Of a DNA stretch of 64,000 nt, positions 1-9,550 are shown piece after piece. The DNA is from Ligula intestinalis (taxonomy: Eukaryota > Platyhelminthes > Cestoda > Diphyllobothriidea > Diphyllobothriidae): assembly GCA_036362985.1 (NCBI GenBank), contig JAYGXS010000009.1:7452442-7516441 (forward strand), read 5' to 3'. Positions within the stretch are counted from its first letter, which is position 1. The number at the start of each line of letters is the position of its first letter. The position numbers and the translations under genes are program-made. The notes under the pieces were generated by a model. That model was not told where the DNA came from and made no database searches. It saw only the letters and a program-made list of their open reading frames with translations.

Positions 1-271
1 GATGAAACACATCACAAAATTCAAAATTCTCGGTGACGTTCAGTGTCATATGTACACTGTACAGTGGCAAAAGAGAGGACTGCCCCACGCTCACATTTCG
101 GTCTGGCTAAAGAAAAAACTGCACTCTTCTGATATCGACAAATTCATATGCGCAGAATTGCCTGATCGGTCCGTTGACCCTGTTCTGCTTGAAACGATCA
201 AAACTCAAATGGTGCATGACCCACGTGGTCAGATAAATCCCAACAGTCCTTGCATGAAGGATAGTAAATAG
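1..271 (+). pseudogene. Helitron Rep (rolling-circle replication) fragment, first part
   Basis: The frame from position 2 to 271 reads as the N-terminal Helitron Rep region: QKRGLPHAHISVWL, then DIDKFICAELPD, then a stretch ending NPNSPCMKDSK before a stop. In Helitrons this domain nicks and religates single-stranded DNA during rolling-circle transposition. The frame is cut by the window edge on the left and stops at 271. Matching downstream Rep sequence resumes at about 2155, so this is one fragment split by later insertions. It has no helicase domain in the window and is dead. The family call is firm; the extent to the left is unknown. Confidence 0.82.
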
Positions 272-275
272 TTCA

Positions 276-649
276 GTATAGTTCAGTATATTAAGGGTAG
301 TAGGCAATGCCTTTGAAGAACTTATTGAAAACAGTATGCATGAAATATCCAACAAAAAATATGTCAATAGAGGAGAATATAAGAGTTCCAGGCAGCAGTT
401 CCGAAGAAGATGCGATCACTGGAACAAGGACTTTATTTTCCTGACGTTTTGGATTCCGTCGGGAATCCTTAGTCATAGGGAATCGTAAACAGGTCTGAGA
501 CATGTCACAAAAACAGTGAGTAACATATATACATGTGCAAATTTTAACGTGTGCGTATGAGCAATCAGAATAATCTCTTGTGTACATAATATATCCAACA
601 TAAAACGTGTTACTGTAAAATAGTGAGCAGCATATACAAGTGTCAAGTT
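276..649 (-). mobile_element. Penelope-like element terminal fragment with decayed hammerhead-like motif
   Basis: No protein is readable. On the minus strand, positions about 482-440 show the layout CCT, ATGACTA, a GGATTCC/GGAATCC hairpin, AAAAC, GTC, AGG. The same order occurs near 5.4 kb and 60.45 kb, where it lies in or near PLE sequence. Hammerhead ribozymes are known in PLE terminal repeats; here the CTGATGA core is altered, so I infer a decayed copy. The rest of the stretch is AT-rich with no recognised feature. Confidence 0.45.
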
Positions 650-2155
650 TTATCTATAGGTATTTCCGGGGCGTAAATTATTCCTGCTTCCTTGTGCATA
701 TGAACGGTAAGTGTTAAGTAGATGTTCATCCAGTTTCCGTTGAAACGCAGCTGTGGAGTTTGCCATTACGACCTCCTCGGGCAGTCCATTCCAGACACCG
801 ATGAATCGTGGTGAGAACGACTGCTTGCGGACCTCTAGATGGGATAGGGTTCCCCGCAGTTTGAGGGAATTCCCACGGAGGTTGGTTGAAGTGGCGAAGG
901 CGAAGAAGTCATCAAACTTCAGAGCACACTCTCGATTCCTCACGAGGCGGTACGTCTGTATGAGGTCGCCGCGGATTTGTATATACTCAAGGGGGGAAAC
1001 GTTAAGTGCTTCTAGTCTACATTCGTAAGATGAAGACTTAAGGCCCTTCACAATTTTCGAGGTCCTTCACTGAATTCTTTCCAGCATCTGGTTATCTATG
1101 TGCATTTATGGTCGCCACGCCTGAACGCCATACTCCAGATGTGAGCGAATAAATGTTCCATAGATTTTGCCGAATAGTTTTTTTTTCTAGGTCGACAAAA
1201 GTTCGCTTAATGACAAACAGAACACTGTTCGCCCTCTTGGCAGCCCTAGCACACTGTAAAGACGGCTTCAGGGATGGCACAATAGCCATACCCAGATCTT
1301 TTTGTTCATTGACGTTCGATAGGCACCTTCCATCGAGTACGTAGTTGTGTGAGTCATCCGTCGCGCTCACTTTCTTCGATTTGAGTCGCAATGTGACAAA
1401 CTTCTCAAGGTAAAACCGCATTAACCATTTTTGGACCATTCACCTAGGCGGTCAAGTCTTTCTTGCAGAGTTTGTTCACCATAAGCGTTTCTGATGGGTT
1501 GCCATATCTTAATATCATCTGCAAACAAGACTCCATTACTGACCAGTCCATGCCTACAATCGTTGACGTAGATTAAGAACAATAGTGGCCCAAGAACGGA
1601 GCCCTGAGGCACTCCACTCGCAACTGGCACTGAAGAGGATTTTGCGTTTCCGACGCACACGGACTGCGATCGGCCTATGAGAAAATCTCCTACACAATTT
1701 AGTAAACTGCCACTTATCCCGGATTCGCCAAACTTGTAGAGTAGCCATTGGTGAGGGACACTATCGAAGGCTTCTTAAAAGTCTATGTAAACAACATCTA
1801 CGAGGGTATTTTCGTCTAATGACTTGGACCACTGCTCCATAGAGTAAAGCATATTGGTCAGGCAGGAGTGGTTTCCTCGAAACCCGTGTTGGGCACCATC
1901 AAAGAAGTCTTTTTCTTCAAGGAACTTCATAGTGGCCTTTTTGATGATTCGTTCCATAGCTTTACAACAGATGCAAGTAAGGCTCACTGGTCGAAAATTG
2001 TTCGCGCTGGTTCTGGATCCACCCTTGTGAATAGGGTAAATGTTCGCCACTTTCCAATCGGATGGGAGGAGGCCTCGATCAAAGGAAAACTGAAAAATGC
2101 GCGTAAGGGGTCTGGAAATGTACCAGGATATATCCCAAGCGATTCCTAGGTGCAT
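650..2155 (-). pseudogene. CR1-like LINE reverse transcriptase, 5'-truncated and broken (LINE A)
   Basis: Several minus-strand frames together form the 3' half of an APE-type LINE polyprotein. From 2155 downward: SDWKVANIYPIHKGG and FRPVSLTCICCKAMERII (RT), QHGFRGNHSCLTNMLY, DVVYIDF; then [19 protein letters not shown] and LFADDIKIW (1660-1421, catalytic ADD); then VNEQKDLGMAIV (1439-1092) and the C-terminal domain [18 protein letters not shown] (1051-650). Several frame changes and stops make it non-functional. The endonuclease end is missing. It is inserted inside the Helitron Rep fragment. The C-terminal domain closely resembles that of the LINE at 31-35 kb, and the RGDLIQ block is shared. 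Clade (CR1 or Jockey group) is judged from motifs only. Confidence 0.85.
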
Positions 2156-2400
2156 TCAGGCTGATGGCGATAGTTACCCTCTCTACAGAAGGCGACAGCC
2201 TGAGATTGGCGGATTCGAAGCAGTTATCAATGAAAGGCGAACCGGTGGGGTGGTAATTTATAACCGCTGGATTGTCCCCTACAGTCAAAAGTAGTCAACG
2301 CCTACATCAATGTTGAATTTTACAACTCAGCGAAGTCTATCAAGTACGTCTGCAAGTACATCAACAAAGGTTCTGCTTCCCTTAACGTAGTTCCATTACT
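2156..2400 (+). pseudogene. Helitron Rep fragment, second part
   Basis: The plus strand reads DGDSYPLYRRRQPEIGG, then VVIYNRWIVPYSQK up to 2294, and after a frame change NVEFYNSAKSIKYVCKYINKG at about 2310-2375. These are the usual middle blocks of Helitron Rep, which follow the NPNSPCM block seen at the window start. LINE A and the PLE tail lie between the two parts. A stop and a frameshift near 2292 show it is dead. Confidence 0.8.
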
Positions 2401-5134
2401 GGCACCGCCATATGTTCTGCATCACAGCTATGTACAAAGAAGGATTTCAATGGTATTTACCTATATTTTCCAAATAAAACTGAACTGAACATAATTATTT
2501 CATTAGGTTCTCATATACGGTTTACCTGCATAAGGGACAACAACATGTAAGGAAGCCCAAGGCGAAGCCGCGCTTCCGCGCTAGTTGAGAAAAAACACTA
2601 AATCTTATTTTTAGACAACACACCTCCATGGCCTACTTAATTTCAGATTCATTGAGCTGGCCGAAAAACTTAAGTGGCCCCAAACTAGCTACTTATGAAA
2701 GGACCACAAAATATGGAAGAGTCGAACGCAGACTACAAAATGCTTCAATGCTGAATATTCGCGTGTGCTAGAGAAAAAACCAAGTCTATTTACCAGCAAG
2801 ATTCACAACAAACAAAGTTAAGACGGAGGTGAATGAGTGTGTGTGAGAGAGAAGTCATAAGACTAAAACATAGAAGGGTGAGGAGCTTCCCTGCCCTAAT
2901 AAGTAACCACAGGTCGGGCACTTACTTTTCGGGGAAGGATCGTGCAGTTTGAGGGTAGTCCGGGCGCAAGCCTAGACCATGACACTTTTTCAACACTCAA
3001 AATTTGCGTAGAAGATTAAAAAGCCTATTTGAGTCTTTAATTCGACAAAAATATTAAGCTAACAGTCCCCCAAAACGAGTTGTATTCACATGACGAGTGA
3101 AAGGCTAGCACTTACCGGCTTCGTGGAGACGTCGACAGGCAGCTACTCGGGCAAGGCTCTTCGCTACTTCCCGAGTGGACGCAACTGGACCCTGGAACAA
3201 GGAGTAGGAGAAGCTCAATGTCAGGTGCGTGTAGATTTGCTGATAAAGACGCTCTTAGCTGCAGCTACCGGATAGTAATAATGCAGAGAGAGAGAGAGTG
3301 AGAGTCAGAACGGTAGTCTGTGGTTTAAGAGATAGCCAGCCGTCAGGTGATACGCCTCCAAGCCGAGTATGCTTGCGCAATAGATATAAAACAGCAGCCT
3401 CTAGACCAGAAGTTCATTGTGCAGATTGCGGGTGAATATCAAAGGCGTCACAGTTGTCTGAGGGGCCGTTACTTATTCCAGTTAAAATCTTGCCACGAGC
3501 CCAGATGTTCGCCGGCTAACAAGTCACCTCGATCGAATCCCCAAAGGAGAATTCAGCAGCACGGGCGGTAAAATGGAAGCGTAGTAAAGTGTTTAGCACA
3601 ATACATTTAAGGTCCAAAAGGAGCACACGCACATTTACAAGGTCGGACTACAAACGGACCAATCCGATAGTGTCCTTAAGGGGATAGCATGCTGAGTGGC
3701 TTTCCGGTTCATCTAAACGGCTGCGCGGAGCATTAATCGTGCCCACGGCTTGTGCGATATCATCACGGGTACGGCCCGTATGCCGATCGATAGGGCAGAG
3801 TTGGACGAGTCATAAAGACCGCGTGAGAACGAGTTGGTTAAGGAGGCCGCTAAGATGCTGGCTTTTCCCCGGTTTGCTGTCACGTGTTTGGACTTATTAA
3901 AGAACGACCTACCACAGCCACGTTCGTGCAACGCCGAGTGCTTCCTATTATAAATGACAACTTAGATTGTGCATGACGAAAACGCCAAGAACGCCCTTAT
4001 GCTCTTACTTTGTGCACTGAATATCAAGAACGATGTTGAGAAGCCGCTTCAAAAAAGATGCAAGTGGCAAGCGTGAACCACCAGTAAATAAGTTCACCTG
4101 GCACCGCTGCCTTGTGGTTAGGCTATTGAATCAATAGGTTCGTCTTTCTCTCGCAGAGCCGACCCTTTAGTCAAACAGAACAATATTTAAGGCGAGGAGC
4201 GCCACACGTACCTATCTTAAGCAGAAACTAACTGTAAAGGCTTTTAAATGCAGAATTAATCAGGATGGTTGCAGCAAATAACAGAATCCGTTCAAAATTC
4301 CATTTAAACGGTACAGATATGCATTAAAAAGGATTTAAGTTGCATATACTTTACGGGTTGTTTTAGTATTCAGAGTGGACAAATCTAGTAGTGAAATACA
4401 AATGTAAAAAAGACCCGGCATTTGCGAAATTACAGCAAATCACACGCCCACTGCAGTCGTCCTATGACATTTTCAGCAGCGTGCATGCGTGCGTAAACAA
4501 AACGATCAATTAAAATCAAAGAGTAGCAAAGTTTACAGTGCACTTTTACATGAAGCATAATGATAGCAAGATGGCAAATACATTTAAGCTCTCGTCATTC
4601 ACCAGGCCACACTCGAGTGTGACAAACGACAATAGTGGTGCATACTACAAATTATAAGTACTGAAATGACTAATCAAGGTGTTTGAAGGAGAAGAAAGCC
4701 TCAGAAACAGATCGAAGTCTACACTACCGAACGAAGGTTGTCTACTTCACCAGGTGGCAAAAACACGCGAACCTAGAGCGCTGCAGCTCAAAGAAACACT
4801 TTTCATAATCTTAATAATAGGACCATTTTGCTAAATTAGACTATGTGAAACAGGTAACTCACCCAGCTGACCTCCGCTTTGCAACAGAGGTTTTCCGGTA
4901 GTGAGAAGTAGCAACTTTTTCCGTAGTCTGTTTCAGCCAGTCACCGAAGGACAATTTATCGATTTATTTCATTTGAATTTTCGCAAGTTGAGAGCGACCA
5001 ATTAATGCGTCAGATGACCGAAAAGTCAACTATTCAAAATGCCTGCCTTAAAACGACTAGAACCTGACTCTCTTCTCTCAATTTTATTACGTAGCTGAGG
5101 GTTGAATGCCTTTGAAACGCTCCTCCGACAATGA
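2401..5134. other. Stretch without recognised genes; LINE-type 3' tail near its start
   Basis: At about 2446-2490 there is a TATTTACCTATATTTTCC block followed by AATAAAACTGAACTGAAC, almost the same as the LINE 3' tail at 36.27-36.30 kb, so a short LINE end lies here. A small GA repeat is at 3283-3302. Short open frames (for example 3090-3275, 3347-3571 and minus 3931-3713) match nothing I recognise. The rest shows no clear repeat, RNA gene or exon. Confidence 0.5.
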
Positions 5135-5379
5135 GTGATTCAAAGCAGGCATAAGCGGCAGGATTTATTGATATCAATAAATTTCGCTAAGAATATAATA
5201 ATTCCAGTGGTCGATAATTCTTCATCTTCTCAAAATATTCACGTTCCTGGGATGCGAACATTCGCCTCAATTCGCGACAGCTTCTCAGCTGCATCTAGTC
5301 GCTACACGAGGAAGATAACGAGGAGACATAGAACAGCTGGGAATTGGAGAAGAAGACGACTCGATCGCTGGGGCAATGC

Positions 5380-5430
5380 TTTTATTCGTCTGACGTTTTG
5401 AGATCCGTCGCAGATTCTTCATCAGAGACA
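5380..5430 (-). ncRNA. Hammerhead ribozyme-like motif in the PLE-1 terminal repeat
   Basis: Read on the minus strand, the order is GTCT (helix I, 5' strand), CTGATGA (core), an AGAATC/GGATCT hairpin with one mismatch (helix II), CAAAAC (canonical CGAAAC with one G-to-A change), GTC (cleavage triplet), AGAC (helix I, 3' strand). GTCT and AGAC are perfectly complementary, which is hard to explain by chance. Minimal hammerheads with very small helix III are known from PLE terminal repeats. The altered GAAA probably reduces or abolishes activity. The fold is my manual reading. Confidence 0.6.
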
Positions 5431-5508
5431 TAGTCAAAGAGCAGTAGCAGTTGGAAAATTCCACAGAATTTCCACAAAAATAACTGGAAAGGGCAATACC
5501 TACACTTC

Positions 5509-6027
5509 ATGAGTTTTGTGCTAATTCAGTGGAAGCGAAATCTGGTGCAAACCCTCTTTCAACGAGCAAGTAACATTTTCTCTAGTGAGACCGTGCCTGC
5601 AGAGATTTCGCGCATCAAATCAGCTCTACTCAACTGTGGCTATCCGGCACGCTTTATTCAGAAGTACAGCAATTCTCTACGACCAAAATTGATGAAACAT
5701 TCAGTTCCAAGAAAGCCCATAATAATATTTTAACCCTTTAAGGGTGACGAAATTTTCAATACAACCAAGCGACGGTTACGCTGTACTATAGAAAGAACCT
5801 ACGACGCAGCAAAACTCGTTTTCCTGAGTTCAACTAAAAGCATTCCAGTGAAACAGGCAAAGGATTTCTTGAGATTGCACGCCACCTCAAATTGTGTGTA
5901 CGAATTTACATGTACTTACGGATGCAAGTACATTGGGCGCACGCAAAGGCAACTCGCAGCCAGGGCCGCTGAGCACTTGCCCAACTGGCTTTTCAAACAA
6001 GAAGGCAGAGTACCACGGTCCTCTTAA
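5509..6027 (+). pseudogene. PLE C-terminal protein with GIY-YIG endonuclease domain (broken)
   Basis: The frame 5509-5733 (beginning MSFVLIQWKRNLVQ) matches the PLE segment just after the RT. It stops, and the homologous reading continues in a different frame from about 5775 as TIERTYDAAKLVFLS, then CVYEFTCTYGCKYIGRTQRQ and AARAAEHLPNWLF. The last blocks are the GIY-YIG-type endonuclease of PLEs, which nicks target DNA to prime reverse transcription. A stop lies at 6025-6027. The corresponding protein at 47.1-46.6 kb is intact over this domain and confirms the reading. Confidence 0.78.
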
Positions 6028-6490
6028 TAGACAGTGCTCTTTCTGTCGACGTTAAAAAAGCGTTTCGAGTACTCGTTCGGGCCCAAAAAAAACGAACCCT
6101 GCGCTATTTGGAAGCTGCCTACATACGGTGGGAGAAACCTGACCTATGCAAACAGCCTGATCATGTGGGCAACCTTCAACTGCGCTGATAAGTGGTCATT
6201 CAATCTAATTCCCAACTATTTATCGTTAACTTCCCTCATCCACTACTTCTTATACGTTGACTTAACGCACTGTCCTTTATCGATTTTTTTAAGCCGTACA
6301 ACGCTCCTTGCTGCTATGCCACTCATTCTGTGAAATTCCCAACTGTTCTATGCCTCCTCGCTATCTTCCTCATGCAGCGACAAGATGCAGCTGAGAAGCT
6401 GTCGCGAAATTTATTGATATGAATAAATCCGGCCGTATATGCTTGCTTTCAATTTGTACCGGGGAACAAATTCTTCAAATGAGTGATTCC

Positions 6491-6960
6491 GCATTTTTCG
6501 TAGAATATGGTGGTGGCGTTTCACGTTCAATAAAAACTAGGGTCGTAATACATTGGGAAGAAGGAGTCGCGATTCAGAAAGCATAGGTTCGCTTGATGCG
6601 ATAGCGCTAATCATAAAGATCCCACCAAAGTGACGCGAAAACTCCCATAGATCGGACATTTCGTAGACGTCCTTGCACTCTAGCAGCAAACCCAGTACTA
6701 TTTCAGCGACGAATTACGGGACAGAATGGCTACCCAGCCTAGGCACACTCATACAGGAGTGAGGCTGGTGAGACGCGACCAATTCAAAGTTACGTTTACC
6801 GTTAAACCTCAATCCGCGTTGATAGACATTGCATCGAAGACGGTAAAGCGTTCTCTGGGACCAGTGGTCTATTTGTCCGAAGTTTCGAGCTGTCACGAGA
6901 GCGCATGGTCAAGGAATGAAAACAAGATAGCTCTGCCGGGAATGACCTTGACCTCCGCCT
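6491..6960 (-). other. 3' part of a minus-strand PLE (PLE-3); no intact frame
   Basis: This stretch follows the minus-strand PLE C-terminal frame that enters from 7082. The minus frame ending near 6714 (NFGQIDHWSQRTLYRLRC) could be its last coding part or 3' sequence. The overlapping plus-strand frame 6726-7181 is an antisense shadow that runs into the DNA transposon. Confidence 0.35.
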
Positions 6961-7082
6961 TCGATCTGTTCGCGCAACGCGAGGTAGGCATCAGGAAGAT
7001 CGATATACCTTTTGATAGAGTCCGCGTGCGAGTGTCATGCCTCCCACAGCAGGCATTCGATTCGGTCGTCCAACTGACCCAA
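6961..7082 (-). pseudogene. PLE-3 C-terminal fragment downstream of the transposon insertion
   Basis: On the minus strand this reads LGQLDDRIECLLWEA, a stop, then HSHADSIKRYIDLPDAYLAL, the typical helical C-terminus after the GIY-YIG domain in PLE proteins. It joins in frame, across one copy of TA, to the FEFEQMRI end of the frame at 8935-8546. The DNA transposon 7085-8545 has therefore inserted into this PLE. The in-frame stop shows further decay. Confidence 0.7.
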
Positions 7083-7087
7083 TACAG

Positions 7088-7345
7088 TAGTCGTCAGCTA
7101 TCAAGCCCACCTCGGGCCCAGACCAAATTGGGCTTAATAAGCGGTGGGCGCACTAATCGGAGAGTCCTAGTTCTTGATTAGCAAACGCAGGATAGGCACT
7201 ATACATTACATACGTACTGTAGTATGTGTAGAGCTTGGTTATGAACAAGAAAGGAATGCTGTTTGTCTGTATTTTACGCAATAAAAAAAAACAAAAATAA
7301 TTTGCGACACGTTTAAAAAAACGGTCTAGCGTCAGTTGTTAGCCA
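7088..7345 (+). repeat. Direct repeat, first copy, of the TIR element's left half
   Basis: This segment and 8056-8310 are near-identical in long blocks, for example GACCAAATTGGGCTTAATAA, GCAAACGCAGGATAGGCACT and TGCTGTTTGTCTGTATTTTA. Each begins with the CAGTAGTCG-type end. It also contains inverted AAGCCCACCTCGGGC/GGGCTTAATAAG motifs. I infer two nested or tandem copies of one element. Confidence 0.85.
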
Positions 7346-8052
7346 TCGTTCTGGGTAAAGTCTTTTCGCACAATTTCCGTTTGCCTGTGGAGGAGTTGAG
7401 GAACCGGACTCGAAAATTCACATAATAAACAGTATTCCTCACAAAAGGCCATTATTTTTAATTAAATGTATCACTTAAGATGCTGATACTTTGATACTAT
7501 TATTATCTACTCATATTTTAAAAGAAGGGTTGTTTAACTCCCGTTTGGTTCATTTCGACAACTTGGTCTAGAGTGCTGCCATCTTTGTCCTAAATGCCCA
7601 CAATCGTAAGGGTCACTGATTACCGAGGTCGTGGTTCATCGTACACAGCTTAATACTTATTTCGCTAGAGTAAGCCTGTTTGTTTTATTATTTCACCTAA
7701 TCGTGGATCGTAGTGCTTTTCATACGCTATGTTTCTACGGCTCTTCTTGTGTACGTATTCAGAATTTTATATTCCATTGCACTTCCTAGATGGAAATCTC
7801 CACCGACCTTAGGTTATGTTTCGGTTTATCGTAAAACAATATCTGTCTAAATTTAGTTACCGGTTTTAGCTTGCTATTTCGATATACTTCGCTGCACCTC
7901 ACACACGGAAATTTTTGGTGATATGCGGTTGATTTTTGGTCTATCGTGAAGAGTCGATCCTAAAAAAGCCGTTCGGGTTTTCCCCTGTACACCAGGCAAC
8001 TTCTCCAAGGGCCTTCACCAACGGTGTTAGCAACAGCCGGAGCATTGGTTAT
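7346..8052. other. AT-rich interior of the TIR element; nothing coding
   Basis: This part lies between the two direct-repeat copies. It has no open frame of note and no transposase motif. It may be left over from a longer element or may be host sequence between two insertions; the PLE frame argument favours the former. Confidence 0.4.
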
Positions 8053-8545
8053 AGTAGTCGCCGGTTATTAAGCCCACCTCGGGCTCAGACCAAATTGGGC
8101 TTAATAAGCGGTGGGCGCACTAACCGGAGCGTCCTAGTTCTTGATTAGCAAACGCAGGATAGGCACTATACATTGCATACGCACTGTATAATGTGTAGAG
8201 CTTTATTATGTACAAGAAAATAATGCTGTTTGTCTGTATTTTACGTAATAATAAAAACAAAAACATAATTTGCGACACGTTTAAAAAAGCGGTCAAGTGT
8301 CAGTTTTTTGGGAGGAAATTTCGCTCGCGTCTTGTTTTGCGAAAGACTGGCCAACATTACGTCACCAGTTGCGCACGCAGAGAGCTGAGAATCTCACTCT
8401 ATCCTGTTGGCAAACTGGGCTTTATAGCCGGTGACTGGGCTGAGTAGCCGGCGGATTTCGCTATGTAAAATTCAGTCTCAAGCTGAAGTGGGCTTAATAC
8501 GCGGCTGGGCCTATTAACCATTGGCTTAATAACCGGCGACTACTG
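8053..8545. mobile_element. MITE-like short TIR element (about 0.5 kb), nested copy
   Basis: It starts TAGTAGTCGCCGGTTATTAA (the expected C of CAGT lost) and ends with the complement of CAGTAGTCGCCGGTTATTAA, so the inverted repeats are about 20 bases and nearly perfect. GGGCTTAATA-type motifs are repeated inside. There is no coding capacity, as expected for a non-autonomous element moved by a related transposase. Confidence 0.65.
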
Positions 8546-8975
8546 TATTCGCATTTGTTCGAATTCAAAGCCGTGCCATGATGTGGATGAGTGAGCGGCT
8601 ATCAAAGAAGTCTTGTCATTCCGTTGCACGGTGAGTTCGTTCTTGTGCAGTCTTGTGACAACCCGTTTTCCGGTTTCACCAACATAATTGACTTGACCAC
8701 AAACATAGCCGACGCGGTAAATGACACCAGATTTTTTGTTAACGGATATTGCGTCTTTAGGCTGCCGGAGTGGCCTACAGATTTTCGCTTCCGGTCTGTA
8801 AGCGACGCCAATCCCAAATTCGCTCGCCGGTAGAGCGAATTTTTCGGATACACCATCAATACTATAGGTATTGCTCGCCAACGTTTTGGTTCTGGCTGCC
8901 CCGTTTGTTTTCTGCTTTTTGCTCCTTGCCTGCATTTCTTCGACGAAACTGCCAGGACATGCATTCCTCCTAAAT
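8546..8975 (-). pseudogene. PLE-3 GIY-YIG endonuclease region (minus-strand PLE)
   Basis: The frame 8935-8546 reads FGIGVAYRPEAKICRPLRQP, SGVIYRVGYVCGQVNYVGET and GKRVVTRLHKNEL, then AHSSTSWHGFEFEQMRI. This is the C-terminal end of a PLE RT followed by the GIY-YIG core (the VIYRV and NYVGETG blocks). Copies with a CxxC before the YVGET block are common in PLEs; here one cysteine is tyrosine. The RT itself is absent, so this copy is 5'-truncated near 8975. It is a different family from PLE-1 and PLE-2. Confidence 0.82.
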
Positions 8976-9079
8976 ACAGCAGACGGTGGCCCTCAAACGA
9001 GCGTAAATGGGTCGAAAAGAAATCATCTAGAGAAAAACTATATCGTCGAATCTGTGTGAGACCACATAGAAGACTAAAC

Positions 9080-9550
9080 TACAAGCAAGCAAGCATCCGT
9101 TCAGGTTAATTCTCCTGGAGAGACATGGTCCACGCACTCGGAAGGCATCCGTCAACTGGCAGTATCTGACTGACTGTGACGGCATATTGTACTTATGCGG
9201 CGGTGACTATGGCGTTTCCTGTGGGATAAGAGTAACGTAGGTATAGGTAAACGACCACGCGACGTTCTCTCAAAGGTCGAACGTAAGGCACTTAAATAAC
9301 TCACAGTCGATAAGGACCTCGTTATCGTGCCAGTGGACAAGAGGCGATCCACTGTTGCATTGAACAAGACAAATTACATTCACAAAGCTCAAACTCCGTT
9401 AGACGATCGTCAGTCCTACGTCACATGCAAATGCAACCCCATAAAAACGCTGACAAGTGAGATCAACACAACGCTGTTGGCAATAGAGAATTCAGGTGCA
9501 ATTACGCCAATCGACTGACGAATGATGAGAGCGCAAGAAATGGCCCTGGT
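9080..9550 (+). pseudogene. PLE-4 N-terminal part, upstream of a nested LINE
   Basis: The plus strand reads SKVERKALK, a stop, then VDKDLVIVPVDKRRSTVALN and KTNYIHKAQTPLDDRQSYV (9300-9420), continuing to AIENSGAITPID and a stop at 9516. The IVPxDKRRSTV block is the conserved region before the RT fingers in PLEs. After the stop the same frame continues RMMRAQEMALV up to 9550, where the LINE begins, and resumes with the FYGIPKVHK block at about 13095. The copy carries several stops and is dead. Confidence 0.8.

Larger units (their letters stand above)
5135..6490 (+). mobile_element. Penelope-like element, 5'-truncated, flanked by inverted repeats (PLE-1)
   Basis: The stretches at about 5155-5345 and 6340-6480 are inverted copies of each other (for example CAGCTTCTCAGCTGCATC on plus at 5279 and on minus near 6390). 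Between them is the C-terminal part of a PLE polyprotein. PLEs carry inverted or direct long terminal repeats, so this is a recognisable truncated insertion. PLE-2 at 46.3-47.7 kb has the same layout with related sequences, which confirms the structure. Only the end of the RT and the GIY-YIG domain remain. Confidence 0.75.
7085..8545. mobile_element. TIR DNA transposon insertion with TA target duplication (pogo/Tc1-like ends)
   Basis: The left end is CAGTAGTCGTCAGCTATCAA and the right end, read inward on the minus strand, is CAGTAGTCGCCGGTTATTAA. Each is flanked by TA (7083-7084 and 8546-8547). TA duplication and CAGT ends are usual for Tc1/mariner/pogo elements. The host PLE frame continues across one TA, so this is a true insertion. 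No transposase is readable. The interior holds a second, shorter copy of the same element at about 8053-8545. Confidence 0.75.

Noticed and set aside
6726..7181. 151-codon plus-strand frame
   Set aside because: Antisense to the PLE-3 C-terminus and running into the transposon end; no coherent protein.
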